Part shown: positions 10,521 to 21,282 of the stretch, piece by piece
Position numbering within the stretch: the first letter of the stretch is position 1
Layout: each line of letters starts with the position of its first letter
Origin: Bidens hawaiensis
Lineage: Eukaryota > Streptophyta > Magnoliopsida > Asterales > Asteraceae
NCBI GenBank assembly: GCA_021521415.1
Contig: JAIQDT010001660.1
Coordinates: forward strand, 359,840 to 423,839
Length of the DNA stretch: 64,000 bases
Direction: 5' to 3'
Position numbers and translations under genes: made by a program
The notes under the pieces: model-generated
What the model was told of the DNA's origin: nothing
The model's input: only the letters and a program-made list of their open reading frames with translations
The model's database searches: none

Positions 10521-12109
10521 ATATATAAATTTTAATTTTTTATATTAGATTTATATAACTATTTATAATATATCATATGTTTTAAAAATTGGGCTTCTTG
10601 TCTTAGCCCACTATCCCGTCATGTTCTAGGCTTAAATTCTGGACAATAATAATTATGAGAAACTTGCATTTTAGTTATTTTATTTTTGAACAGTTTGAAA
10701 TCCGAAATTTAAAGTGAAGTGAAAACTTTCCAATGCAATTATAATATGAACTAATATCATATATTATCAAGGTTATAAAGGGAAAGTACCGAAACTAAGG
10801 CTATAGGATATACTCTAACACATCTTAATTTCATATAAGTTCCATATTCACTCATATTAACTTTTAATAAATCAATACATAATTAATACATATTTTTCCT
10901 TTTAACCCGTAAAAAGCATAATCAATGGGCTTTTTTTTAACAAATTTAACACTAGTGAATAGTGATTTAATGCATATTTAAAGTGGCATGCCATCTGAAC
11001 TTGTGTTGGGTAGTAGAGTATAACTCATGGTCCAAGTATCAAATTTGGACAGTTAAATAGGAAGAGTTTATAAATTGGGATAGTTAATAACTTTTGCTGA
11101 TGATTCAAAAAAAAAGTATAAATTTGAGTACGATAGCTTTTATGCAATTAATATCAAATTTTCGGGAAAAAATTGAATATATCGAAAAGTTATATAAAAT
11201 ATTGTATTAAAAGATAGAAAAAAATATATAATGTATTCAATAAAAAACATAAAGAATAAATTTGAATTAAAATAATCAGGTGCAAGTAAATGCCATAGTT
11301 GCACCTAAATTTAACACAGTTGACAAATCCATGTGAACAATAGTGAGTTAAAATTTAAAATACAAAATTAACGCTCTTATGAATACACGAAAAAAAACGT
11401 GGCTGTATTCGATTTTACGTACTTTTCTGCTCAAATGTCAATATCGAAGTTCTGTCCTTTAAACTATCTCATATCTTGTACCATATCTTTTTCTAATGGT
11501 AAATGAATCGTTTAAATCAGTTACTAGCTAAATTCATTACATTGAGATATACTAGCATTTAGACCGGGAAAAACCCTCATCCAAGGCCAACATCCGTGAA
11601 CACTCGCACAAATGCATAATAGTATGGTGAGGTAAACGTCACCTACTAATAGTATGCTTTGTTTTTCGAGGATTTGAAAAGTATTAGGGTTTGATTTTGC
11701 TTTGAATTTGAGAACAGGGAAGGAGAAGAAACAAGCTTATGGGAAGATCATCAATGAAAGGTTATTTTATAGGAACTTGGAGCCTTGAAAATTGAGGCAA
11801 ATCAGGTAAAGTTATGAATTATTATTATACTAAGATTATAATCTATGATTCTATATAGTTAAATTAGTGTATTTCATTCAAATAAATGGATTTAGGAGGT
11901 TTTGATTTTAATTTGCAAACATTTGTTGTATGACTTTGTAATGTGGTAATGTTCAGGTGTTAGTGATTTAGAGTTGCTTTTCAATGGAGATGAAGGCACT
12001 TTCTCAATGAACGAAGACCAAAGGTTAATTTGATTTATTTGATCATATTTACATGGATATTTTTTGGGATGATTAAAAATCACACACTTAACGTCGCACA
12101 TACAATGTT

Positions 12110-12515
12110 TACATGTGGTGCAGGTGTGTGCTTCGTGGGTGTGTTCCTAAAAAGATTCTGGTCTGTGGTGCAGGTTTTGGCCCTGAAAATTTTGTTAATT
12201 TTGAGCTTCTTTCAGAAATAAAAAAAAAATTGAATGGTTTCTAATATAATGAAATTTTCGTTTAAGGTTATTATGTGCTGTTACTATTTTAGTTAAGTTG
12301 ATTCACAGTAAGAAATTGAGATATAGTTCATGGTGGAATGAAAGTTACTTATTTTATCTTAATCAGTTTGTATACTTTATAAATTTTGTTCTTACAGGTA
12401 ATTTTTATTTACCTTTGTTTCATCTTGTGTAGGATTCAAGGGAGTATGGATGGCAATTCTTAAGTGTATAAGGAAGATGAATTTGCTTGGAAAAGGCCAC
12501 TGCACAAAAAGGTTT
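12110..12515 (+). pseudogene. Degraded glutathione-reductase-like exons
   Basis: At about 12123-12190 the plus strand reads VLRGCVPKKILVCGAGFG, close to the plant glutathione reductase signature around RGCVPKKILVYGA. That motif contains one of the redox-active cysteines of this NADPH-dependent flavoenzyme. Further on, at about 12433-12513, come REYGWQF and then, after a frame change, DEFAWKRPLHKK. These align by eye with the family's NYGWE...DFNWKKLLQKK segment in the right order and with an intron-sized gap. Frames are broken and the FAD domain before and the NADP and dimer domains after are not found, so this is a relic. The identification rests on two short blocks; other pyridine-nucleotide disulfide oxidoreductases are less likely because of the RGCVPKK motif. 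Confidence 0.5.
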
Positions 12516-15500
12516 GATGTGAAGATTCTTTTATTTCACTTATTGTTCTTTGTGCCCTAATCTATGGACTTTTTCTCGAACTTTTTTACTTAATTTGCAC
12601 ATTGCATGCACGTTAGTAGTGGTACATCTGTCATAGGAAATGATTTTTTCCAGCTTCACTCTTGGAACTTTCTTAGAACTATGGACAACGGAGTTTGCTT
12701 AGCATATTGGTTAAATTTTGCTTCAGGTTTATATTATTCACCTTCAACCTAAATTTAAACCAAACTATGGTTTATATTTTCATTAGTCTGCACAAAAATG
12801 CAGAACATTGATGATATTAACTGGCTAGCTTATTTGGGTGGACAATCTGCTTCATTTTTTATTTTATCACATGATTTTTTATTAATTTGTTAAATACGTG
12901 TATATCAAATTAACTAATCTCATTTTATTAGGAATACTGTGTAATCCTCGGTGGTGGTGTACTTACCTTCTTGATCCATGTGATCCAATGTCCATTATTT
13001 ATACAAATTGGGGAAGCGTTTCTCACTTTCTCAAAAACAAATTAAAGGTGAACACAAGTATTGGTCAACTATTTCCTCTGTTTGAACTTTGAACCATGTA
13101 TCCTTTATTTACACGAATTATTTCATCGTATAATTATTGCAGAATAAGGAAATGTGATAGATATTTATAACTGGTAGCTTCAGTTTCCCTTTACAATTTT
13201 AACAACGCTCTATCGCTGGCACTTTCGATCTTGCCAATTGATGCTTTTCAAAACTTAAACGTCTCAGGTTTTAAAATTGGGCTCTTTCACCTAGAGCTAA
13301 CCTTTTTGTTTTAGTATGAGGAGTTATTAGTTTTCAAAAATAAACTCTAAAGTCTTTAAGAGAACTTCAAAACGAGTGCAAGAGTAAAAAATATGAAGAA
13401 GCTTTAATGTCTTCAAGAGATTTTCAAAATGACTTTTAAGGAGAAAATTGATCCATGTTGGATCACTCAGTAGGTATTAGCATTAATTTTTTTTTTTAAA
13501 CAGATCACTAATTTTTAAATTTTGCATGGAAGCAGGTCATATTCTTTTTAAAAGTTTTTGGCAGCTTTTGCGGTTGAGGGTTGAGTGAAAGAAAAGAGTA
13601 AATGGGGTTCATCCTTAAGTGACATGCCAAGAAAACATAAGGTACAAAACATAATGCTTTTTCTCTATAAAGTTTAATTCTTTTTAATACAAAAAAAAAT
13701 TATATATATTAAATGGTTGTTCAAAAATGAAAATAAAAGCTGGAGAAGGCTGCAAATTGAGATTTATGCCTGGTCTTTGCTACCTCATGTATGCATTATC
13801 TGGTAGAAGAATTTTATTGATATTGTAACTCTACATAGTTAGGCATGTGTATTTGTTAGTGACTTATAAAGACTGTTCTATTTATTTATTTATTTATTTG
13901 TTGCAAATAAATACCATCTATTGGCATAACTGACTGGTATTTGTGTTAGATGGCTTTCGAATAACATGGTGGTGGTAGCTGCCGACGCAAAACCAATGCC
14001 CGGTGAACATGTAAAAGTCAGCATTACAACAATGAAAAGTTTAAAGATTTTGGTCTCTTCACCAGGAAATCAAGCTCAAAGCCTAGGTAAATTATCAACA
14101 CAGTCGATAAATGAGTAGTTGACTTTTGCGATATATTCATGCATACAATTTTTTTGTGGATGCAAAAAAGTTGAAATTGAGCTCATGATCGGACTCTATA
14201 GCGCAGTCCATTTGGCCTACCCCCTAAAAGTAAGCCCCACAAACTGGCAGGTCGAGCGGGTTCAGGTCAGGATGGGAGCTGGCTGCCTGGGTCAAAAGGA
14301 GTTTTGAGTATAGTTAGTTCGGGTGTAAATGAGTCCTCTCAAACAAGTGTCAACTTGGATCGGGTCTAAATGGTTCGTTTTAAAGAAGTCTCAGTTTGGT
14401 TTGGGTCAAAACGGGTTCCTTTGTAGTTCTGATTTTTTTAGTAAGCAATCTGAGGTACTTTTTTTTATCCTTTATCGATTACAATGTGCACGGGTTGGTT
14501 CAGTTTTGAGTCTCAACTAAAGCCAAAATTTCCATTTAAGATGTTTTGAAAACCTATAGTAACCATTTTAGTTCAGTTTTTGAGACCTTAAATAAACACC
14601 CTAGGAAGCTTTGGAATTAGTCTGAACCACAATTTCTTTTATAAATCAAACAACTTTAATAGAACTTAGAATCCTAATTTCTGTCATATTCCAACATATT
14701 GTAAAAACTAAAAAAGCTGTTGTTTTCAAACATTCCTTGTGGCTTACATTCTATTATTATTTTTTGGTGAGTAAATAATTTAATTTAGTAACTGGATGCC
14801 AAATCTATAAGTATTTACTAAAACTAATTTTGTTGATCATAATTTACCAGCCTGCATTGATTCAAATCAACAAACATTAATTTGATAAAAGGGTAGGACT
14901 AAAACTTTGTAGTACTAGATATAATGTTATTTTGAATAATCGAATCGATTACGATGAAATCGAACAGAAGATGCGAACACGGTGGATGGTGAAATTGATT
15001 TCAATAAACTTGATTAATCTTATAATCATGAGAAATCTTGGTGAGAAGTCAGTAATAAATACTTTCCTACTTGGTTATCATAAGCAGAGGTGGTAAAACG
15101 GGCTGGGTAGTCGAGTTGGATATCGGGTCAAAACGTGTCAATTTGTGTGCGTTGTAATGGACCTGATCAGGTTGCCCCAAAATACTTTTCCTCGATAAGT
15201 TTTAAATAAGACAAGGGGTCACGGGCAACACTTATTTCATTTTTAGCATTAACATTTTCTTTGAATATATAATGGGTCAAAACAGTTATGTGAGACCTAA
15301 TTAAAAAGTGCATGCCATGGGAAATTTTCTTTGTTAATCCAGTTTCATATTTAGCTGGTGTCTATTATACAGTCTGAATCTTTATCAAATTATATACTGT
15401 ATTGTTATTCCCTAATTCAATTTGGCTGCATAATCACTTATCAACATTTGATTTGTTGGTTGCAGGGAACGAAAAATTGGTATTTATGCAGTCTACCTAC

Positions 15501-16014
15501 ATTTACAATCATTGTGTGGGTTATTTCTATAACATAAATGGCAAGATTGATAGTTCACACAGGTTGAGTAACAAATCAATATTCAAGTCCAGACAATGAT
15601 TGAGTCGGTTTCGTTGACTTGTGAATTATCTTAGTCGTGGTAGTTATTCTTACAAAATTGATACTCTCTTATTTGTAATAGTTTGTAAGGTTGTATGCCT
15701 ACAAATCGGCTTTGGATCACTTTAACCAGTTTAACGGTTCAAAACAGATATTACAGGTCATTTGATTTCGCAGATATGACTCAGATGGGTTATCTTGGAA
15801 TATATTAAGATTGTTAACGTCACATTCTCGCGCTGTTGTTCCCGTAGTTATTATATATAAGAACAAAGAAAAAAAAAAGAAAATGTTACATCTATGGTTT
15901 GAATAAATGAGAATGTTTATTTCAAGTAACCGAGTCATGTATCACTTAATATTGTCTTGTAGCCAAGAAAAATTTTAAAACTAATCTCATACAGGGCTAC
16001 ATGTCAAATATCCC
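12516..16014. other. Intergenic DNA without recognisable genes
   Basis: AT-rich sequence. Short open stretches exist on the plus strand, for example at 13966-14083 (SNNMVVVAADAKPMPGEHVKV) and 15466-15561 (NEKLVFMQSTYIYNHCVGYF). Both end near plausible GT donors and could be relics of a gene I do not recognise. 14200-14440 holds GGGTCAAA/CGGGTT-rich TE-like sequence. A TTTA run lies at about 13881-13900. Confidence 0.4.
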
Positions 16015-16022
16015 CCATTATC

Positions 16023-16830
16023 TAGGGGTGTTGACGGTTCAGTTTAAAACCATAAAACTATCCAAACCGGTAATCTTTTTTCCATTGCTTTTAGTCGGCC
16101 GGTTTCAAAAGTTTCAAACTATATTAAACTGTTTAGTTTATGGTTTATATCAAAAGCCAATCAATCCGTGAGATTTAATTTCATTTTGTTTATGAATCAG
16201 CTTACTTAACCTTTCAAGTGGTTTTTTTGTTTTTTGTTTTTTTTTTCTAAATTCTAGAAGTGAAGGGCCTCAATTGCTATGTTACTCCCCTTCAAGCCTA
16301 CAAAATTGTATTTTAATTTATTTATGTTAAATTAATGTCTAGAAACATTAGAAACTACTAATGTATGACTGGTTAAAAGTTCACATCCTATAATAATATT
16401 GTCTACTTTTAATCTTTATGTAACTCTTATGTAATTCAATTTTATTTTTTTTTTTGCCATTTAAAGGGTTGACAGCGCAGCTTTTTGCCCGCTTACTTGC
16501 CTCTTTATTGTAATTGAATTCTTTTATTTTCTATTATTGAATATTTAATCCGGTTATGATATTTGTCATTGAATAAATGCAACATTTTTTTATATCTAAA
16601 GAAAACCTATAAGTCGGCTTTCGCAGTTAATAACAAAACTAAACCGAACTTAAGGTTTTTGTAATTATAATTTTCAAACCGTGAAACCAAACTGTTTCTA
16701 AGAATTCAGTTTGGTTCGAGTTTAAATTTAACAGTTTGATTTTCGATTGTAATTAGTAAAACAATTGATATTAGTTTGGTTTACAGTGTGATCCAAAAAA
16801 ACTGTCAAAGTCGGACCGTAAACACTCTTA
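16023..16830. mobile_element. hAT (Ac-like) non-autonomous element, 808 bp
   Basis: Terminal repeats TAGGGGTGTTGACGG and, at the right, CCGTAAACACTCTTA are inverted complements with mismatches. The flanking octamers CCATTATC (16015-16022) and CCATTACC (16831-16838) match at 7 of 8 positions, an 8-bp hAT TSD. The interior is rich in AAACCG/CGGTTT. At about 16468-16502 it contains a short fragment (GGGTTGACAGCGCAGC...) related to the end of the coding relic at 19147-19677. Confidence 0.75.
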
Positions 16831-17203
16831 CCATTACCCATTTGAATGTTTTAGGTTTGCTCGTCGATTCCAAGTTCATTTATGATCATGGATTATTGTT
16901 TAAATACATGTACATACTTTAAGTTAGGGATAAAATATTATTAAGATTTATTGAGATAAACATAAAAAGCTATTAAATAAATACATAAAGTTATTATCTA
17001 AAGGTATGCCTTGTGGAAAGTATGAATTAGGCGCGAGACCTGCTACTCCAGCATGAAGGGTGTAGAACACCGCCACAGAGGGGTGTGAAAGAGGTGCGAC
17101 GCTATACACTAGTATACAAAGAATCGCCAAAAGACTATGCAACGATAAACCAACTTTTTAAAAAAAATAATGCTAAGGCACTAGAACATCATTTTAGGAA
17201 CAA

Positions 17204-17922
17204 GGAAAATTGGTTTTAAATAATCCCAACTATCACCTATTGGTAATAACAGATTTAATTTTGCACTTGGCTGGTGGTGGTCCTAACTAAAGGGGTATTT
17301 GTTTTTAACGGGCCGCGACTAACAAATGTTAACCCCGTTAGTGATTTGCTAACGTGGACCTTCTTATCCGGCCGGAAACCTGCAACTCGCCTCCATTCTC
17401 CCTAATATCATCACACTGTCTCCCTTCCTCTTCAAAACACATTAGAAATTTGAAAATGAAGTACATTACATCTTCTTCCATGGCCAATCCCTAGATACTA
17501 AACCCGATCTTATTTTCAAAAATTCGAAATCAATGTTACACGATCTACAAAATAAGCATAGGGCTTTTGTTAAGGTGGTCAAAACGAGTCGAATGAAGTG
17601 TCAATTACCTCGAATGACGCACGATTGACGAGGGTGGACTTCGCCGGAGACAACAACGGCGACACATCGGTTAGGTTTCATACGAGGGGAAAAATAGCGA
17701 GAGAGACGGTGTAACGATATTAGGGAGAATGGAGGCGAGTTGCAGGTTCCCGGCCGGAAAAGAAGGTCCACGTCAGCAAATCACTAACGGGGTTAACATC
17801 CGTTAGTCGCGGCCCGTTAAAAACAAATACCCCTTTAGTTAGGACCGTTACCAGCCAAGTGTAAAGTTGGGCTTGTTATTTGTCATTAGGTGATAGTTGG
17901 GATTATTTAAAACCAATTTTCA
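17204..17922. mobile_element. MULE-type MITE with about 200-bp terminal inverted repeats
   Basis: The left arm (17204 to about 17406) and right arm (about 17716 to 17922) are near-complementary over about 200 bp, starting GGAAAATTGGTTTTAAATAA and ending with its complement. The arms share AAACAAATACCCCTTT, CGGCCGGAAA and GGAGGCGAGTTGCAGG. A perfect 9-bp duplication TAGGAACAA flanks it at 17195-17203 and 17923-17931. Long TIRs with a 9-bp TSD are the mark of the Mutator superfamily. The central 300 bp shows no transposase. A diverged relative lies at about 57870-58280. Confidence 0.9.
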
Positions 17923-18015
17923 TAGGAACAATAAAGCTATGCACATAAAAAACCTAGGGGGTATCATGTGGCATCATATAATATCATAGTATTTATATCA
18001 TGAGAAATCTTTATG

Positions 18016-18452
18016 CAGTGACGGACTCAGGATTTTTAGCCAGCGGAGTCTAATTTTTTCGGTGTTCAGAATTTTCGAGTCGGTTGTTATGGCCGTTTAT
18101 GTCAATTAGGTTAAACATATATGGCCTATATAAACCCCTTGATATACAAACAGGTACATCCTGCCAGGCGCCAACATCTCTTTAAGAGCATGTTTGGGAT
18201 TGAGTTTGAAAAATGTTTATTGGCTTATTGGTGTTTTCAAAAAGCCAATAAATTAAAATGTGTTTGACAATCATAAAAAAACTTTCCAATTTTAGCTTTT
18301 TAAAAGGGTTAAAAAAACAGTTTTCCAAAATCCCCAAATCCTGGCTTTTCAAAATAGCTTTTTGAAAAAGCCAATAAGCTAATAAGCATTTTTCAAACTC
18401 AATCCCAAACATGCTATAAGTCCCCGGCGCGAAGCGTGAGTTGTATTACTAG
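18016..18452. mobile_element. Decayed hAT left end and possible Helitron 3' end around a nested MITE
   Basis: CAGTGACGGACTCAGGATTT at 18016 resembles the left terminus of the intact hAT at 54443 (CAGTGGCGGACCCAGG). No right hAT end is present. At 18423-18452 a weakened hairpin (CCCGGCGCGAAGCGTGAG) precedes CTAG followed by T, consistent with a Helitron 3' terminus. The foldback MITE at 18186-18415 sits between them. Confidence 0.4.
18186..18415. mobile_element. Foldback MITE (AGCATGTTTGGGATTGAG family), 230 bp
   Basis: The termini GAGCATGTTTGGGATTGAG and CTCAATCCCAAACATGCT are inverted repeats that extend inward as TTTGAAAAATG...CATTTTTCAAA and AAGCCAATAA. The TSD is not clear (TAAG versus ATAAG nearby). 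A second family member, enlarged by internal tandem duplication, is at 45015-45492. Non-coding. Confidence 0.75.
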
Positions 18453-19140
18453 TTTGTTATATAAAAGCTAATCGTAACAGATGTTGTGTATACCTAAATT
18501 CTATATTTAAAATAATTTTTAAGTTAGAAAAGTCAAATTAAGGTCCTATATCATCTCCAAATTTAAGTCTGTTCTATTTTATATAAAATCAAATTTAACT
18601 AAATTAGTTTGTTTTCATAAATTAAAAAAAATATTTTATTAATATAAACTATACTATTACAACGTGAAATATGACAACCATATTAACACAGCAAAAAAAT
18701 AAACAATTTTATATTAAGTGTTCACTACTTTATTAAATAGATCTTATTATAAATAAATTAACCAATAAAAAAAGTGTTTATAAAATTTTATTAATTGGCA
18801 ATAAAAAACTAAAACTAATGTTTTCTGTTAATAAAATTCATTTTTTCAAATTTTATGTTATTAAATATTTAGCACAACAATTGATATTTTAATTTAAAAA
18901 TATTTTCTTAAAATCATGAAATTTTATATTTTCTATTTTAATTCTTACTAGTTGCTAACTATATTTATAAAAGCATATTATAATTTGTTGCATGGCTTAT
19001 TTTTTAAAGTATGACACTAATGGTGCATGTAAAGGAACTTTATATATTACTGACTATATATCTACCATTTAGTATTGTTTAATAGATTTTGTAAATTTTT
19101 AAAAAGAAGTTAGTATAATCCAATAATTTGACATGTCTTC
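18453..19140. other. AT-rich intergenic stretch
   Basis: No reading frames, repeats with clear ends or RNA genes recognised. Confidence 0.5.
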
Positions 19141-19146
19141 TATATG

Positions 19147-19677
19147 AAAAGAGCACGCGCGGTTTAAGTACCGACACGATCTGGTTAGGGATGTGTTCTT
19201 TGATATATTCAGGCGAGCTGGAATTTCTGTTAAGAAAGAAGCACCTGTGAATTTCCTGACTGACCCCGTCGGAGGGAAGATCATCTCTTCGACCGGCTGA
19301 CATTTTGGTGTTTGGATGGATAGGAGGGAAACACGTGTGTGTGGATTTAACAGGGGTTTCTCCTTTGGTGGGCTTAGGGAGTAGTGGTTTCGCGGTCGGT
19401 CAAGCCGCATTAAAAGCTGTTTCAGGTAAGGTGCCAAAACATGAAAAGACGTGTCTTGACAACCAACATGTATTTATTCCTTTAGCTTTTGACACTTTTG
19501 GTTTCCTCGCACTTGAAGCTGTGGAGCTACTTACCCGTGTTCAGCGGGTCATGCATAGTAATGTTATGACTCCAAGATCAGCAAATATAGTTTTTAAAAG
19601 ATTGGGTTTTGCGATTCAAAAAGGGGGTAGCGGCGCAGCTTGTTGCCCGCTTGCCTTCTGTTTCGATGTACTCCAAT
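19147..19677 (+). pseudogene. Relic of a repeat-borne coding block (RT-associated C-terminal domain, often misannotated as auxilin-like)
   Basis: The plus strand encodes DVFFDIFRRAGISVKKEAP, then after a frameshift near 19275 RSSLRPADILVFGWIGGKH, CVDLTGVSPLVGLGSSGF, AFDTFGFLALEAVELL and RVQRVMHSNVMTPRSANIVF. A second frameshift lies near 19620 in an A/G run, before AAQLVARLPS. This block is found in many copies across dicot genomes next to reverse-transcriptase-like fragments and is commonly mislabelled; that statement is from general knowledge, not a search. Two frameshifts and the lack of the upstream RT show it is dead. The opposite-strand frames here are shadows. Its C-terminal tip recurs at about 16468-16502. 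Confidence 0.6.
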
Positions 19678-19679
19678 AA

Positions 19680-20485
19680 ACAATTAATACGTACATGTTC
19701 ATGAAGTCAATTATTTACATACTTATTAAAATTGGAACGTAATAAAAAAAAATATGTCTTCTATATGAAAAAATGACAAATTTTCTTATTATTCGATTCT
19801 TTTTATTATTGGGGGTTTTCTGTATTTCGTTGAATTGATTCGTACTTGATTTTAATGTTGAATGTCTTTTATCTTAATTGAATGGTAATATTGTTGTTTT
19901 AATGATGTGAGGTTGGGTTATGTTTCATTAATTAAGTGGGTAGAATAACTTAATTAAGCTACATCTTTAACTAAAAGGAAACAAGTCAAAAATCATTCAA
20001 AGTGTGTTTTCAAGTGTATAGATACCTTTTAATGTTCTTTATGAAAACAAAATAGATTACTTTGTACTTTTGTAGTATTATAGGTGTGGTCATGTTTAAC
20101 ACATTTTTAGAGGCGTTATGGTATTTTTAAGATCTGTTTAACAGGTTCCACTAATTTTGATTTCAAAGCAGAGTCGATATTTGAGAATTGACTTGTATTT
20201 CAGTATAAGTATAGATGTCTTACATTTTTTCACATGCGTAATGTACTTATTGTTTAACTTTATTTGTATTTTTATTGCTTTTATAATCACGTATATTACA
20301 CAGGTTCTAAAGCTAGCTGTATGATAAATTATTAAGTGTGATCATACAAATGACCAAATGGACCCTTTGAATAAATTAAGCAGACCCAGTAAACCGGAGT
20401 GTAACTCTTTAAGCCAACTTAACCCATCTAATGATTACTGGGTCATGATTGACAGGCCCAACAGTTAATTATGAAAACAAGAAAT
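19680..20485. other. Intergenic DNA, nothing recognised
   Basis: AT-rich sequence between the pseudogene and the hAT element. No coding or structured repeat is seen. Confidence 0.5.
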
Positions 20486-20493
20486 GTCAACAC

Positions 20494-21094
20494 TAGGCTG
20501 TTCACGAGCCGAGCCGAACCGAGTGAAGGTTTGCTCGCCGCATGGCTCATTTACAACCGAACTGAACTGAACAGCTGAAATTCGAACCGAGCGAAAACCA
20601 AAATGAACCAAAATCGAATCAAGCATTTTTGATCGAACATCGAGCGATTTTCAAGCATTATTTATTTCTTTCACTTTAAAATTATCAATAAGAAACATGT
20701 AATATGTTGTAAATTTTCATGAGAAAGAAGTTTGAAGTGAGATATAACGTAAGCGTTTGCTTACGTTATTCTAAAAATTTGAAGCGAACAATGAAACTAT
20801 AAAATTGACGGAATATAATTTTTTTAAAAGGGTAAAAAATTATGTGCTTATATTTATATGTGTTGTCTATATATTTATATATTTGTTCATATATAAATTA
20901 AATATAAAATAAATTGAAAATACTCGAGCCGAACTAAACCGAGCAGACCTTTGCTCGTTACTTGGCTCATTTACAAACCGAACCGAGCAGAGCGGCTCGT
21001 TTACAATCAAGCAAAAAGACAAGCAAGCATTTTCCAAGCAATTTCCGAACGAGCGCCGAACGAGTTCGAGTGACGAGCGGTTTGAACAGCCCTA
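20494..21094. mobile_element. hAT (Ac-like) non-autonomous element just downstream of ARF4, 601 bp
   Basis: The ends TAGGCTGTTCACGAGC and TTTGAACAGCCCTA are inverted repeats. The flanks GTCAACAC (20486-20493) and GTTAACAC (21095-21102) form an 8-bp TSD with one mismatch. The interior repeats GAGCCGAAC/GCTCGTTTAC blocks near both ends and has an AT-rich centre. It lies 189 bp beyond the ARF4 stop codon, so it may fall in or near the ARF4 3' UTR or polyadenylation region. Confidence 0.82.
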
Positions 21095-21282
21095 GTTAAC
21101 ACTAACAGTTAAAAAGTTAAAACATAGCTGTTGCATAACTTGCTTATTTGCTTACATATTGCTGCATCCAAATTTTACAAGCACTTTAAACTTGCTTAAA
21201 AACACAAAGGCTCCGTTCGACACAAACAACATAGTACACACTACAAAACCACCATACAACAGTTTGATAAATACGACGATTA

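Noticed and set aside
19079..19437. Two minus-strand open frames at the RT-associated relic
   Set aside because: The plus strand carries the recognisable conserved block; the minus frames are complements without motifs.
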